DNA of 64,000 nt from Ampullaceana balthica (taxonomy: Eukaryota; Mollusca; Gastropoda; Lymnaeidae), in NCBI GenBank assembly GCA_944989445.1, contig CALYLW010000207.1:1-64000 (forward strand), read 5' to 3'. Numbering within the stretch: the first letter of the stretch is position 1; every line of letters starts with the position of its first letter. Below are positions 32,969 to 45,459 of the stretch, piece after piece. The notes under the pieces are model-generated. The model saw nothing but the letters and a program-made list of their open reading frames with translations, ran no database searches and was not told the origin of the DNA. The position numbers and the translations under genes were made by a program.

Positions 32969-33611
32969 TAGCGCTGGTAACGATTAATTTAAATTTAGTC
33001 GTTAACTTTTGAAATATTAGCGATTAATTTCATTAATTAATCGTTAATTTCGATTAAAGCCAAAACTAAAAATTATAACGTCATTAAAATGAACACCTCA
33101 TGGGAAGTAACAAAAACAAGAAATTGACATTTTTTGTTTTATTGAGTAATTTCCCCTGACTAATATGTTTTGCCGAAGGAGGTACCTCAGCGATGTATTT
33201 GATCCCCTAAAAGCGAATTGTTTACGGCAATGAACACAGTAAACTTTTTCACCATTTTATTTTGCTATCCGCAGTTAGCTTTAAAACAAAATGTTTGCTC
33301 CTCTTTCCGTTTTTATTCTTAAATTTAACTATGCTGAAGCTGTCATTAGTCACTATTTTGTGTTTACATCTGCACGTCTACATAAATTAATAAATTATAA
33401 TAATACGCGGGAGAAGTTTGTACGTTAAAAAAATATAAATTGTTATTAATTATTAATAATTAATTATTTTTTAATAAATTGAAAAAATAGTGTAAATATT
33501 TTGTAAAATTTTAATTGAATTTTAATTGATTAAAATTATTTTAATCGACGTTTAATCGATAACATTTTTAAAGATTAATCGATAAATTAATCATTAATTT
33601 CCGCAGCCCTA
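32969..33611. mobile_element. hAT deletion derivative, TAGGGCTG family, copy 1
   Basis: Ends TAGCGCTGGTAACGATTAAT and ATTAATTTCCGCAGCCCTA. The flanking 8-bp repeats GTAATAAT are identical (32,961-32,968 and 33,612-33,619). The interior (about 33,160-33,360) matches the BED-finger-encoding part of the copy at 56,725-57,285, antisense. Confidence 0.88.
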
Positions 33612-33832
33612 GTAATAATCAATTGAATTATTTTACCCATTCTTTTAATTATACACCATTACCATTACTTCATTCAAAGGTGTAATTAAATGCCATTACA
33701 AATTAACTCCACTTTTCACATGTAATTACCATTACCAAATACCGTGTCTCTCCAACCGTTAGACATGAAGAATATCTTTAAAATTTGATTAAACTTTATC
33801 TTATATTAGGCATTAATGACGGTGAAATTGTT

Positions 33833-34000
33833 GTCGTTTTGTCACTTTGTCGTTTTGTTCCTTTGTCGTTTTGTCACCTTTTCGTTTTGTCACCTTGTCG
33901 GTTTGTCTCCATGTCGTTTTGTCACCTTGTCGTTTTGTCATCTTGTCGTTTTGTCACTGGTAGTTTTGTCACAGGTCATTTTGTCACTTGTCGTTTTGTC
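33833..34000. repeat. 16-bp minisatellite (GTCGTTTTGTCACYTT), about 10 imperfect units
   Basis: Tandem GTCGTTTTGTCAC-type units with substitutions and length changes toward the right end. The overlapping reading frames are repeat artefacts. Confidence 0.9.
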
Positions 34001-35496
34001 TGGTCACCCAATTAGGCACAGTGCCTCCTAACTTTGCAGGGGCTTACGAAATGCCCGAAAATAAAATATGATAAAAAATGGAGCACTTCACCTGAAACAT
34101 ATACCAGAAACTGATAATAAAAATGTAATTCCGTATATAATCATACAAATGTAAGATGAGTACCATTAGCTGTATTAAAATAAGTCAATAAGTCAACATT
34201 CTGCTCTTAGCATTAGAAAAGTCACAAATGACGACATCAAATTATTTTTCCCCACATAAAAATCCCCAACTCATGGCAGGTAGCGTCCCTTTGTGCTGAA
34301 CACCTCGTTGGTGACAGAGAAGAAGAGAGTTGTCCTTCATGCGTAGGCCTACCGTGGCTTAAATTTTTAGACTCACTTTTGCGAAGCTGAGGCCCAGAAA
34401 ATGTGTACACTAAATGAAGGATATTTAAACTAAATTCACTGCAGCTAACAGCTCTCCACAGCAGATAAATAAAAATTTAGTCCTTGGGCAGCGCATATTA
34501 TCCATCCCTAGGTGCGTGACGTCATTTATGGACGGCCCCAATGGCTGTCAACTCAAAAGCTAATCATCATCCAGAAACAAATCTGAACGCTAGGTAATCT
34601 CTACTCTACAGGACATCAGTTCAGTATCAACACAGTTTTTGCTTCTCCTCTTAGAACTCGGTCAATTTCTGTTGTCTGCTGGCGTTACAACATCATTGAC
34701 AGAATAACAAAAACTGCCTTCGGTCATAGTTTTTGGCTAATTAATCCGCCGCGAAAAAATAAGTAATATATATATTTAGTATGAAATTAACCGAAAATAA
34801 AGTTTGAAAAGAAAACACAGGGAAATGGCTTTCATTTTTTTTTAGCAAAGCCGAGAAAGAATGTAAAAGTTTTCAGATTTTATGTAAATTTAGTTACTTA
34901 GTGGGCAGTTTACGTTGAAGATGGCATTCGAGTGTAAGAGTGGCTTGTAAGGGCCTCCAGAGGACCTTAAAACGGTCATGAGCATCAGAACACGGTTAAT
35001 GCACGCACGAGGTCCACCAACCACCCACGTATTTAAAACGACTAAATATACGTCACACGTAATAGATCCCCAAACCCCTATTTCTTCAATCGAAATGTAC
35101 TTTTAACTGTGTGCAGAAATCATCACAGCCGTCTACTAATTGGTACATTAGGGGAAAAGTCTCAGAAATACGAACGTTGCATCTTTGAGAGTTCACAACA
35201 TGCAACGGTTAAGGTGAGATTGTTAGTGAAGCCTACATGCAGTGAGTGGAGCGGAGTTTGTGAAAACTGACCCAGTCTTTTAATTGTTTGGCCCCCCTTC
35301 GAGCACGTAAACAAACTAAATACAAGGCATATACTTAAAACTAATCAATGTGTTGCAAAACATGAACATAGAATGGACAGACAATGCAAACAAGCTAAAC
35401 ACATGTTTATTTTTTATAAAAAAAACTATTCACATTAAACTGACTGAATAGAATATAGACTACAGTTGAGTGGTCCACTTGTAACATAAATAGCAC
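34001..35496. other. Intergenic, only a solo MITE end recognised
   Basis: At 34,510-34,540 the sequence GTGCGTGACGTCATTTATGG then ACGGCCCC is the right terminus of the 8,503 MITE family with no partner nearby. The rest shows no gene. Confidence 0.5.
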
Positions 35497-35737
35497 TAGA
35501 TACGCCCCGTGGCGTAGCATACGCCGCAAACTTGCTCTTGGATAGTGCAAAGAAATGGGGAAAGAACGGACACAAACTACAGCACGAAGAAATCAAAACA
35601 AATCGAGTGAACGTCGGTGGGGGGGACCACCAACGCATTGTTGGTCTCGAGACATTCGCAATGAGGTTATCTACCTGCCCACCACCCTAGCTGGCCAACC
35701 ATAAACTGTGATTGGCCTAGCGAGGGTCAGCCATGTT
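35497..35737 (-). repeat. Dispersed SINE-like repeat, copy 2
   Basis: Blocks CGCCGCAAACTTGCTC, GAGTGAACGTCGGTGG, GCATTGTTGGTCTCGA and CTAGCGAGGGTCAGCC follow the order of 2,838-3,110. A further fragment with ATTGATGGTCTCGAGACA and AGCGAGGGTCATCC lies at 35,895-35,975, beyond the tRNA-like sequence. Confidence 0.6.
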
Positions 35738-35794
35738 CGCTAAATAGGGGGGAAAGAACGGGCACAAACACATTTAAAAAAAATTAAAAATAAT

Positions 35795-35866
35795 GTTTTC
35801 GCTGGGGCTTGAACCCAGGACCTTCCTCGTGTAAAGTGGACGTGATAACCAATACACTACGAATCA
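35795..35866 (-). pseudogene. tRNA-Val(UAC)-like pseudogene or SINE head
   Basis: The reverse strand folds as a tRNA. D-arm GTGTATTGGTTATCAC, anticodon loop TTTACAC with anticodon TAC, variable loop AGGTC, and a perfect T-stem CTGGG/CCCAG around TTCAAGC. Three pairs at the tip of the acceptor stem and one anticodon-stem pair are mismatched, so it is probably a nonfunctional, tRNA-derived sequence. It lies between two fragments of the dispersed SINE-like repeat. Confidence 0.75.
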
Positions 35867-35997
35867 CATGTTATTCTGTGAAGGAACAACGCAAGAACCA
35901 TTGATGGTCTCGAGACACCTCCGCTTGCCAACATAAACTGATACTGATTGGTCGACCCCAGCGAGGGTCATCCGTCATGCTTATTTGCACATCCTCG

Positions 35998-36000
<3 letters not shown>

Positions 36001-36033
<33 letters not shown>
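36001..36033. repeat. AT dinucleotide microsatellite
   Basis: About 16 AT units directly after the SINE-like block. Confidence 0.9.
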
Positions 36034-36036
<3 letters not shown>

Positions 36037-37926
36037 TAGAAGAAAGGAAAAAAGCCAACTCAAAACCACTTTAATGCACCATGAAATCCTGTTAGGCGGT
36101 TAATGACCTACAACTTTATGTTTACCAGAAATTGTATTATTTAACTTTCATTTAACAACTCTTTAAAAAATGTTATCAGACTTAACAGTTTTGTTATATT
36201 TACTTTCTCTTTCTTAGGTTGAGGTTCAAAGTTATTGAAAATAGAATTATATGTCAACAGCTCTGAAGTATAGGGTTTTTAGCTTTCAGGTTTTGGACAC
36301 AATCAGCAGTTACAGAGAAGTAAATGTGGTACGCCTACACTTGCAAAACTAAAATAATAATAAAGTAAATAAAATGTATTGCATAGTTTTAACATCCCTA
36401 AAATTTGTATTCTTTTTCTTTTCTTTTTTTGTTTGATGGTTTGTTTGTTGTCCTTGTTTTTTTTGTTTTTTTTACAGTAATCATTTTAAACAGCATTTAA
36501 ATAACCAATAAGTTGAATAAAAATAAGTAATTTTTTTTTATAGACAGAATTTTTAAGGGAGAGAACAAAATTACATTTAGAGGGAAATAAACTAATTCAG
36601 TTTTGTACATTTTTAAAATAATGTATTAACTATAATTATAACATTAATTTCTAATTATTTAAAATAATTTTTTATGTTTATTATAAATTTAATTTGAGAT
36701 TATCTTTGTAAATATATATAGTTGAGTGTCATTGAACAAATACACATTTTTTTAAAGAAGTTTTGTTATTATACAACACACATTTATTGGAAGCAATTGG
36801 TTTTTTATTTTTATAACCGAACCTATTCTATGAATTCTGTATATATATATATACTAAAGGCATGTTGCTCCGGTTAACAATATTTCCATGTTGTGAATAA
36901 TGCACATTTATCTTATGCTGTATTTACTGACAGAATTAATTAAATACTTAATGGTAAGTAGTTGGTAAACATTTTCTATAAACCATTCAACATTTTACAG
37001 AGTGGACACATTTTATTAATTCCTTTATCAATTACACATTTAAAAAACTGAGCAAATTAAACTTACCAAGAAACATGATGAAAATACTAGGATGTCATTT
37101 TAAAATGAACAAATGAAAGATTAGCGAACAATTGCTAACAAATCTGAAAATATCATACTAGATAAATAATAATGCCATACTAGTTCAAAATGTATACAAA
37201 ATATCAAATAGTTTACAAACAAATTATTAAAATTTTAAAAAGTACAGGAAATAAAATTGCTGTCAGAGAATCTATATCTATAAGAATAATTCAAATTGAT
37301 AGGAATTTTACATTTAAAGATGTAAACATCTGGAAACAATTTTTTTTAATGTAAGAATATACTTGCAAAAAAAAATAATAAAGTGTAAATCATTGATGTC
37401 ACAACACAAGAAAATTAACAAGAGCATTTCTTGAAGTTATTTCAAATACCAACAATCATTGTTCCAATTAAGCTTCACATCAAATTTTGATAAGGATAAT
37501 TATAATATCTGCATTTGTAGAGTGTAAAATTTTGCACAAAAAATGAATGCCGTGAAACTTTGCACATGAGTTTGTTATTATGCACACTAATTTGAACATG
37601 GACTAAAAAACATTAAAGGGAACATTGACAACAAATCATCTGATTTGGTTTGATATAAATCATAGTTGTTATCTTAACATCCTATATCTTAATGTAATAA
37701 TACCAGTAATAATAAATGGCAGAGTTTTCCATGAATTAGAAAACAAAAACCATCAGCTAATATTTTATTTCCATATCCTTTGTGAATTTTATTTTGGTTT
37801 GATAGTACTAACAAGCATCAGCTAATAAAATTACTTTTTTTTTCCACTAGATAAATCAAAAATAACTTTCAATGTCATTTTACTTACAAGGTAATCAACT
37901 ATGAATTATAAACCTCATTTTGCAAA
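36034..37926. other. Intergenic, nothing recognised
   Basis: Very AT-rich, with no gene or recognisable repeat. Confidence 0.4.
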
Positions 37927-37928
37927 TA

Positions 37929-38612
37929 CAGTAAAAGTCCAATAATCCAGCATCCAACAGTCCGGAATGCCCGATAGTCCGGCATCACTCCGGAAAATTG
38001 TAAAAAATTTGGTTTTCTCCAAAAGTGTGTCTTTAAAGCAAATAAAAACGCTTCAGAGCTATTCGGAAGTTTTCGGGGATGCGCTCGGTATTGTTCGGAA
38101 ACAATTAGCGGCCGGCTAGTCTCAGCTGTCACAACAAATACAGGTGCAGTGCAGCACAGATAATCAATCACGAAGAGTCTCGCCATTTTTTTGTGCGTTG
38201 TTGTTTTGTTTCCTTTCAAATCGCAGTAAACTGTGTCTCAGTGCTTCAGAAATTATTGATTTCCATATCATTAGAAATAAATTTTATACTAAACACCATA
38301 AGTCAAGAAAACAAAAAGACATTCATGACTTTTTTAAATCTAAGCGAAATATGTTTTACAGTACGTGTACATACATTATATGAAATGTAAAATAAACTTT
38401 GTTGTATTTGCATACTGTATTTGTAGTTTAATTATTAACCTAATTGTTCTTATAATTACGATTTATGTATGTATGTATTTAAAAAAAGAAAGTACATTTG
38501 TTTTACAGCAAGGCCTACACTAAAAAGAAGGGGCACTGCCCGATAGACCTGAATTTTCGATATTCCGGCACCGAGCCGGTCCCGAACATGCCGGATTATC
38601 GCAATGTTACTG
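37929..38612 (+). mobile_element. pogo/Tigger-like element remnant with TA target duplication
   Basis: Ends CAGTAAAAGTCCAATAATCC and GGATTATCGCAATGTTACTG are inverted termini beginning CAGTA. TA flanks both sides (37,927-37,928 and 38,613-38,614), as in the Tc1/mariner superfamily. TCCGGAATGCCCGATAGTCC subterminal blocks are shared by both ends. A C-terminal transposase-like scrap at about 38,297-38,345 (RKQKDIHDFFKSK) contains a QxxIxxFF motif. The rest of the transposase is missing. Confidence 0.8.
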
Positions 38613-39111
38613 TATATCTATTTAGGTTTAGAAAATCACAATAAAATTGCTTTCTGTTTTAGGGCACATAATAAAAATATTTGTAAGAAATCATGTCTCG
38701 AATTCTGGATTCAAATAGTTACACAGAGTAAAGCGTTAAAAAAATGCCTAAATTGGCAACAACAACAAAAATCATAAAAGTTAAATTGGTATATGATTGG
38801 CAGTAATAACTTTAAAAATATCACTACTCGCATCTTAGTACAAAAAAAGAAAACGTATTTAACAAGAAGATACTTAAAAAACAATTTTAAGGAAGTACAT
38901 CACATACAAATAAAATATAGGATAAATAAATCTGATTCATTTTTACCAACTTAATAAATGTGGCTATAGATAAATATTTGATAGAAAGAACAAACATTTG
39001 GTTCAGTAAATGGAATATAAAAAAGGTAAATTTGACAAATTTAAAAGCCTGGAATTTAAAAAGCTGCCTGACATAAATTTTTGATAACAGATCAACTTAT
39101 ATTTAAAAATC

Positions 39112-42100
39112 TTAGATTTTTGGAATGTCAGTCTTGAACTTTTCAAAGCACTCGTAAAAAGCGTCCCTAAGAGACACCTCCCTGGGATCTCCCAGAACAT
39201 ATCCACCCAGGTAGTTTGTTGTATAGGCCACTCCCACTCCTAAGGTGGGATCAGCAAAAGCCAAGTTACCACCATAACCAGGGTGACCAACAATGTGACG
39301 TCCTACCTTCAAACACAAGAGAATAAAAAAAGTGACCAATGAAAACAGAATTTAATGTACCACTATTCATGAACGCCAATAATTAATATAATTATTGCAG
39401 CATTTATATATTAACTGCAGGCTCTCTGTGGCAGAAAAACAGGAAATGCATGCTCCTCAATTGTGGGCAGTCAATTACCGGTAAATTAAATTGGAAATAA
39501 CACGAGGCAAATAATTTTCCTTTCTGCATCCTTAAGGCAATTAACATATCATTATTTCTGCTGTAAAGTAAGGTTTTTTTCAAAATTCTTATGCAGTTAA
39601 TTTATGGTCCCAAGGCTGTATACTTTTGCACTTTGGTTAAACTAAATATTAAATGTGTCAATCTTTTAATACCAGTTCGTTAACTGCTGGTAGTATGAAA
39701 AATCTGAATGGGAAGTTCAGGATTATTTCTCAGATTATGAAAAGAAAGTGTTTGTGTCAGGGATTCATAAATATCTTAGAATTTACAGGAATTTTAACCA
39801 ATGCAACCACATAATTGCAAAGTTGGACACTATCGGTTCAAAGCATTAATGGCCAGATGTCCTTACATGTTGCAAAAAGAAAAATAACAACTTCACTTTT
39901 AATAAGAAAGTCTGTCATAATGCAACAACCAGGAAGCATTGAGCCCAACATTTTGATAGGAGTATTCATCATATTAATAATCACAATATTTTAAATGAAG
40001 AGCAATTGTGGTCTTCATTATAGGTTCAAGTTAAAAAATTAACACAACAAAAAAACAAATAATAATGCAAAAATATAATGAAAATAAATTATGTCTAAAG
40101 ATATAACATTAATTTTTTATTTTAACTAATCTAAAATTATCAATGGCCTAGATAACTATGGGATAATAGGATTGCTGAAATACCTTTGATTTGTCCACCA
40201 TTAGACCTCTGGACATTGGCTTTGAGAGAATAAGGAGATTTGGCAAACCTTGTGTCATTGGTTGTGTCAGTGCCTCCACAACACTAGGAGACAGAAGCTG
40301 TTTTCCCTTAATGCTGCCTCTGTTAGCTATAAAGTCATACAGTTTGGCAATACTTCTGGCAGTTCCTATGCCATTACCAGAAGGCATTCCAATTGAGAGG
40401 AGCTCAGGATTGTTCAGTGCCTTTGTAAAATAAAGAATGTTCAAATTTTTAAAATGTGTTAATGTTTCACTTCATTGCTAGGGTGACAGTGGTGTGTGTT
40501 TTGTTAAAACAATATATTCCATAAGAGAATAGACCATAACAATTGTCATGCTTATACTTTGGATCAAGCAAGAGTAACAAGGAAATTCCAACCTTTTCTC
40601 CCCCACCATCCATGAAACCCAATGCAGTCTGGAAGTAGGGGTTAAAGGTCAATTCCAACAAATCCATGTAGCTGAACCGCTGCTCCCAGAGGCTGGCAGC
40701 CTTGTACCTGGCAAATCTGTGATACAGCTCAAGTGGGAGTCCTATGTAGTACTCAATATCTGAAGGAATCAAATAACATTGAAATGCTACCAGTCAGTAG
40801 ATGAGGAAGTACTGGCTGAAAGCTTATCATTTAATGCCCGTTCCACTTACAGTATAGAAAATATTTTCACAAGCAAGTCCTGACATGATGATTAAAAGTA
40901 AAAGTAAGCAAGCCACAGGAATTTGTGGTTGATGATTACAGAGACTATGACATTCTGATTCAATAAACAATAAATTACACTTTTTTTTTATTTGTCGAGG
41001 TGGTGAGGGGAGATTTTTAAAAGGAACAAATATAAACATATATTTTAGGGTTTCTAGCCTAGAAAAATTAAATATTTAAAAAATCTTTTTTTAAAAAGGA
41101 CAGGCTTTTAACATAATCACTACTTTTAGTTATGTCTCATATATAAGGGATTTATAGTCAAAAAATTTGTTTTTACAGCTATTTTTTAAAACTTATAATA
41201 AAAACTCTTTACAGTTCACGTCTGACGCCCACACATCTTTTTTTACCTCTATTTATTTTTATACCCAACACCTCATAAGCGCCCGCCCAACGTTTTATAC
41301 CACGGTGATGTGTTCACGTGGTGAACTCATGGATGTCAACAAAGCAGACGGGTACCGAAGCTTATATAAAGATAAACTAAAAATGCAATAATTTCAATAC
41401 GGTACATTCGATCGATCTGAAATTTTGATACAATGCATTGTCATCCAAGATCTATCTGTGGTAAAATTTTGAGATCTCTAGGACCATCAGCAGTGGTTTA
41501 ATTTTACGTTTCAAGATTTGAAGGAAGGATAGATGGATGGATACAACATACAAACAGTGTGACTTAAATAAAAGCGTGTAACAAAATGTGTTAAGAATTA
41601 AAACCAAAATAAACATTCTGGCCAGCAAAATAGCATTTTGATTAACACCTGCATAATTTATTTTCAAATATATGTGGAATTTTTATTTATTTAAAAATGT
41701 TATTAAATCTTCAACCATAATGTAACAATTTTTCAAATGTAATTTTTTATATTTAATTACAAATTCTTCATGAAAGACCAGAAGCATGACCAAAAATTCA
41801 AAATTCACAGAATCCAAGTTTGATCAGGAAAGGGCATGGGAAGGATAAGCTGATTACAGAAACTAATGTTTAGACTATTTACTTATTTTCTTGACTTTAT
41901 TTATTCCAATGGAAGATGTTTAATTTACTTATGCTATGGAATAAAATATATTAAAAATTAATCTTTCCATATCTGATTTTTTTTCTGAGAATAGAATTTA
42001 TTTTTACAAAATATTTTAATACTATACTATATTAATTTTAATAGCATATTTCAGTTTTATTTGGTTTCAAAAAGTTAAAGTTTTAAAATTAAAAAGCTTT

Positions 42101-44376
42101 ATTTTTAGCTGAAAAATTGTTGTAAGTCAGGAATGACTGTTGCCTTAGAGCTGATATCTCTATGATACAGATCCTTAAATTAAGAGGATTAGAACTAACC
42201 AAAGGGTCTTGCGATTTCATCTTGGAAGAATGTAGAGAGATTCCTATGCTGTGGATCCACCTTCCGTACTAAAGCATCAGCGTACATGCCTAATGTCAGA
42301 CCATGGTAACCTACAGCAGAGCCTGTTGTATAGAAAGTTAAACTCCAAGTCAGAAGCCTTTTATGGAATAATTTAATTACAAACAAATACTGATGAAAAA
42401 GACAGACCAAATTTCCATTTGAACAATAACACCAGTATGGCTGTGTGACTTTTAACAGTTATAATATGCAAACCTGCAGGCCATTTTGGGGCTTGAATGG
42501 CTAACAAATTCTCAACTTTTGACCAATTGTCACGGTAGTCATAAAAAGTAATCTTTTCATCTAGGCCAATAAGCCCTGCCTGAAGATAGGAATATGTGAA
42601 GAAATAATTAAAAATATGATTTTCCCAGTCCTTTGAGCATAAATACAACAAGGTCAGTTAAGATATCTATTTCATCAAAACATTGATATGATATGATCAA
42701 CTGACTTGCCTGGTGACTCATTAACATCTCCACAGTTATATTCTTTTTGTTTTGAGCAGCAAACTGAGGCCAGTAATGGTAAACTTCCTTTTTATAATCC
42801 AATAAACCCCTTTGGATAAAAAACACAGATAATTAAATAAAAATAATAAAATGATTAGGGCTGCGGAAATTAACTATTAATATCTAAATTAATCGCTAAA
42901 AATTTATAACGGTTAAAAAAATTTGTATCGATTAATCGACCCACCACTTATAAAATGTACTGGAAGTCAAAAAGTAAAATATTTCGACCAATAAATATAA
43001 ACTAATATCCGGACGATTACACGAACATTTTGGTTTTAAACTATTCACTTACGTGAATGTTCAAAATGTTGATAACAATTCTTGTTTCCATTGAGAAATC
43101 ATTTGCCTACCATGCAATGTTCCCTCTAAGTCTAAGCTTCGTTGGTCTGTGTGCAAAATTTAAAAAAAACTAGTGTGCAAAGTTGCACAACGTCCATTTC
43201 TTGTGCAATATTTTACCAAATTTGCTGCGCAGTGATTCTAAACTCCTGCTTGGCGTCGGTCAAATATCTTTGCAGCGGCGCTGCTTAAAGGGAACCTTGC
43301 TACCATGGTTCTAACACTTTGCTTACATATCACCTGCAAACCAAACATCCACTACAAATATCTGAAACTTCAGCTGTGACAATCTGAAGCTATGTGAACG
43401 ATTGTTAACCTCGGCTGGTTATATTGTCAATAAGACCCGCTCATCACTTTAACAAAATAATGTCAATACACTTGTCTGTTTGTGTTGTTGGTTAAAAGAT
43501 GTCATATAAAGAAGACATTCCAGTGTTATTTCGATTTTCGACAAGTACGTTTAATAAATGTTACTTATGACACCATAAATTTCAATTTTTGGCTTTAATC
43601 GAAATTAACAATTTATTGTTAATTTTTCAAAAGTTAACGATTAATTTTAAATTAATCGTTAACAGCCCTAAAAAGTGATCTAAGCCCAAAGAAAATGACT
43701 TAATCTGTGGATCAATTACGTGGAAAAAATTATGCCCCCCCAAAAGTGAAATATGGCCTCGGGTGCTGTTTGAGCTAACATAATGTTTCTGTTTTGCTCG
43801 TTAAATCAAAATTTCACCCTAAAAATGAATACTTACAAATCAACTAATTTGGCTACCACAATAGCGGTAATGCCTTTAACCATCGACCATGACAATGCTA
43901 ATGTATCACTTTGCCAGTGTCTCTCAGTTTCATGGTCAGCCCATCCACCCCATAAGTCAATCAAGACTTCTCCTTTGTAGAATACAGCATAAGCAGCTCC
44001 TCTCTCTTTGCTACTTGCAAAATTTGATCTGGTGATGCATTAATTGACTAATGTGAAATAAGGTAATTAGTTTTGAAATGTTAAAACAAATATCCAAATA
44101 TCTTAACCTAACAAATTTAGATACACATGCTTTATGGTAAAATATACTTCTACCTTAATTAAACAGGATTTTGAGAAAAAGGATGGAACTGAAACAAAGT
44201 ACATGTAGTGGAAATGATATTTTTACTCACTTAAAGGTTTCAGCCACCTTTCTGAAGGATGGATGAAAAAATCCAGAGACTTGAGGTGCAATATTAGTTT
44301 TTGGATAATTATGAGCATAAAACTGCCATGCTACAATTGCTACTACTACTGCACCAATGGTTCTAATTAAACCCAT
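39112..44376 (-). CDS. LACTB / family-VIII esterase-like serine hydrolase, copy 2 (8 coding exons, 421 aa)
   Basis: Exons in transcript order: 44376-44231, 44028-43837, 42809-42710, 42579-42474, 42322-42200, 40759-40593, 40420-40184, 39306-39112. They join in frame to 1,266 nt. Every exon has the same length and phase as copy 1, except exon 6, which is one codon longer. The N-terminus has a hydrophobic stretch (about 8-20). Catalytic-type motifs are S97-M-V-K100, the GYHGLTLG Tyr motif (Tyr187) and GHPGYGG (His365). Serine-hydrolase activity of the penicillin-binding-protein fold is expected from family knowledge; the substrate is unknown. Intron 3 is GC-AG (CAG/GCAAGT), like copy 1. An acceptor CAG/GTGAAATTTAC upstream of the ATG suggests a noncoding first exon. 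Intron 1 is only 202 bp against 3.0 kb in copy 1. A hAT element occupies intron 2. Confidence 0.92.
42856..43670. mobile_element. hAT deletion derivative, TAGGGCTG family, copy 2 (intron 2 of LACTB-like copy 2)
   Basis: Starts TAGGGCTGCGGAAATTAAC and ends GTTAATTTTTCAAAAGTTAA then CGATTAATTTTAAATTAATC and GTTAACAGCCCTA. Flanks AAAATGAT and AAAAGTGAT are similar but not identical. The middle (about 43,110-43,330) contains extra sequence (TGTGTGCAAA, TTGCACAACG) not present in the other copies. Confidence 0.75.
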
Positions 44377-44559
44377 TCTTTATTGTTTGTATTGTCACTT
44401 ATTGTGTTTGTAAATTTCACCTGAAATTTAAAAAAAAATAATGTATGTTTTAAAAAAATGCATTTACAAAATCTATTACGAAGAACATGATATTTGATAT
44501 TTCTAAATGATCTCTTATTTAAAACACAAGACCAATGAATATGTCTAGGACAGATTAAA

Positions 44560-44870
44560 CTACATATATTGCGGGTCGTCAAGAAACCATTTTAACAAAA
44601 ATTAAGAGACAAAAGATGGCATGGTTCGGTCATGTACTGCGACTTGATCCGCTGGCAAAAATTATCCTTCAAGGCACTGTAGAAGGGGGCCGGCGAAGAG
44701 GTCAACAGCGGAAAAGCTGGCTTGACAACATAAAGGAATGGACAGGGATGAGATTGAATGAATTATTGGCCGCCGCTCAAGATAGGCAAATGTGGAGATC
44801 GTTATCTTTTGATGTGTCCATGCGCTCCCCCCCAACGACCGCAACGGTCACGGGACTGATGATGATGATA
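44560..44870 (+). mobile_element. LINE 3' end of the MAWFGHVLR family
   Basis: The reading frame from 44,616 gives AWFGHVLRLD, GRRRGQQRKSWLDNI and WRSLSFDVSMRSPP, nearly the same as the - strand copy at 30,770-31,041. 5'-truncated shortly before GCGGGTCGTCAAGAAACC. Confidence 0.85.
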
Positions 44871-45243
44871 TTTGTTTTAATTTTAATATATAAATACCTT
44901 ACTGCCTTACAAATTACTTTTTGAATCATCATACAAATAGTAATAGTAGTTACTTGTGCTTCTGACTTTTTTCACTTTCTATTGGAGCCACTGGTCTACA
45001 AAGTGTGAATACATTGTAATGTCAATAAGGCTAATTTCAAAAGTTTTTACTGATTAGACCCTATTATTAATTATGCCCGCCAATAGGTCAATAGTCATAC
45101 TCATACTTAAGTGTAGAGTGTAGGCTATAACTATATAATGATATATTATTTATTTATTTATTAGAAATAACAGACTAAGGCTAAGGCCACTTGGTTTTGA
45201 CTTGAGTGAGCACGAGTAAAGTATGGATAAATGATTGTTGTTG

Positions 45244-45453
45244 TTAAGCCTTCTTGTCCATGAGGGGCATCCACTGATCATCGTCGGCATCTGTGATTCC
45301 TCCAAGGGCATAGGCGTGAGACCTCCAGGCATCCCTATCCTGGGCCAGCCTCTCTAGGATCTTCCAGTCATGGCCAATGCATCCAAGAAGAATGTTACCA
45401 AACGGAAATATCACGAGGAATATCTTGAGTATGGTTTCAGACCATATGTGCAA
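45244..45453 (-). mobile_element. Probable LINE 3'-end fragment (LAQDRDAWRS type)
   Basis: The - strand frame contains CIGHDWKILERLAQDRDAWR, a pattern common at the C-terminus of non-LTR retrotransposon ORFs, followed by a short tail. Too short for family assignment. Confidence 0.45.
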
Positions 45454-45459
45454 ATGATC

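Noticed and set aside
18028..44376. Bacterial-type beta-lactamase resistance genes gained by recent horizontal transfer
   Set aside because: Eight spliced exons, eukaryotic splice sites and the known presence of this family in animals argue for vertical descent. Antibiotic resistance is not implied.
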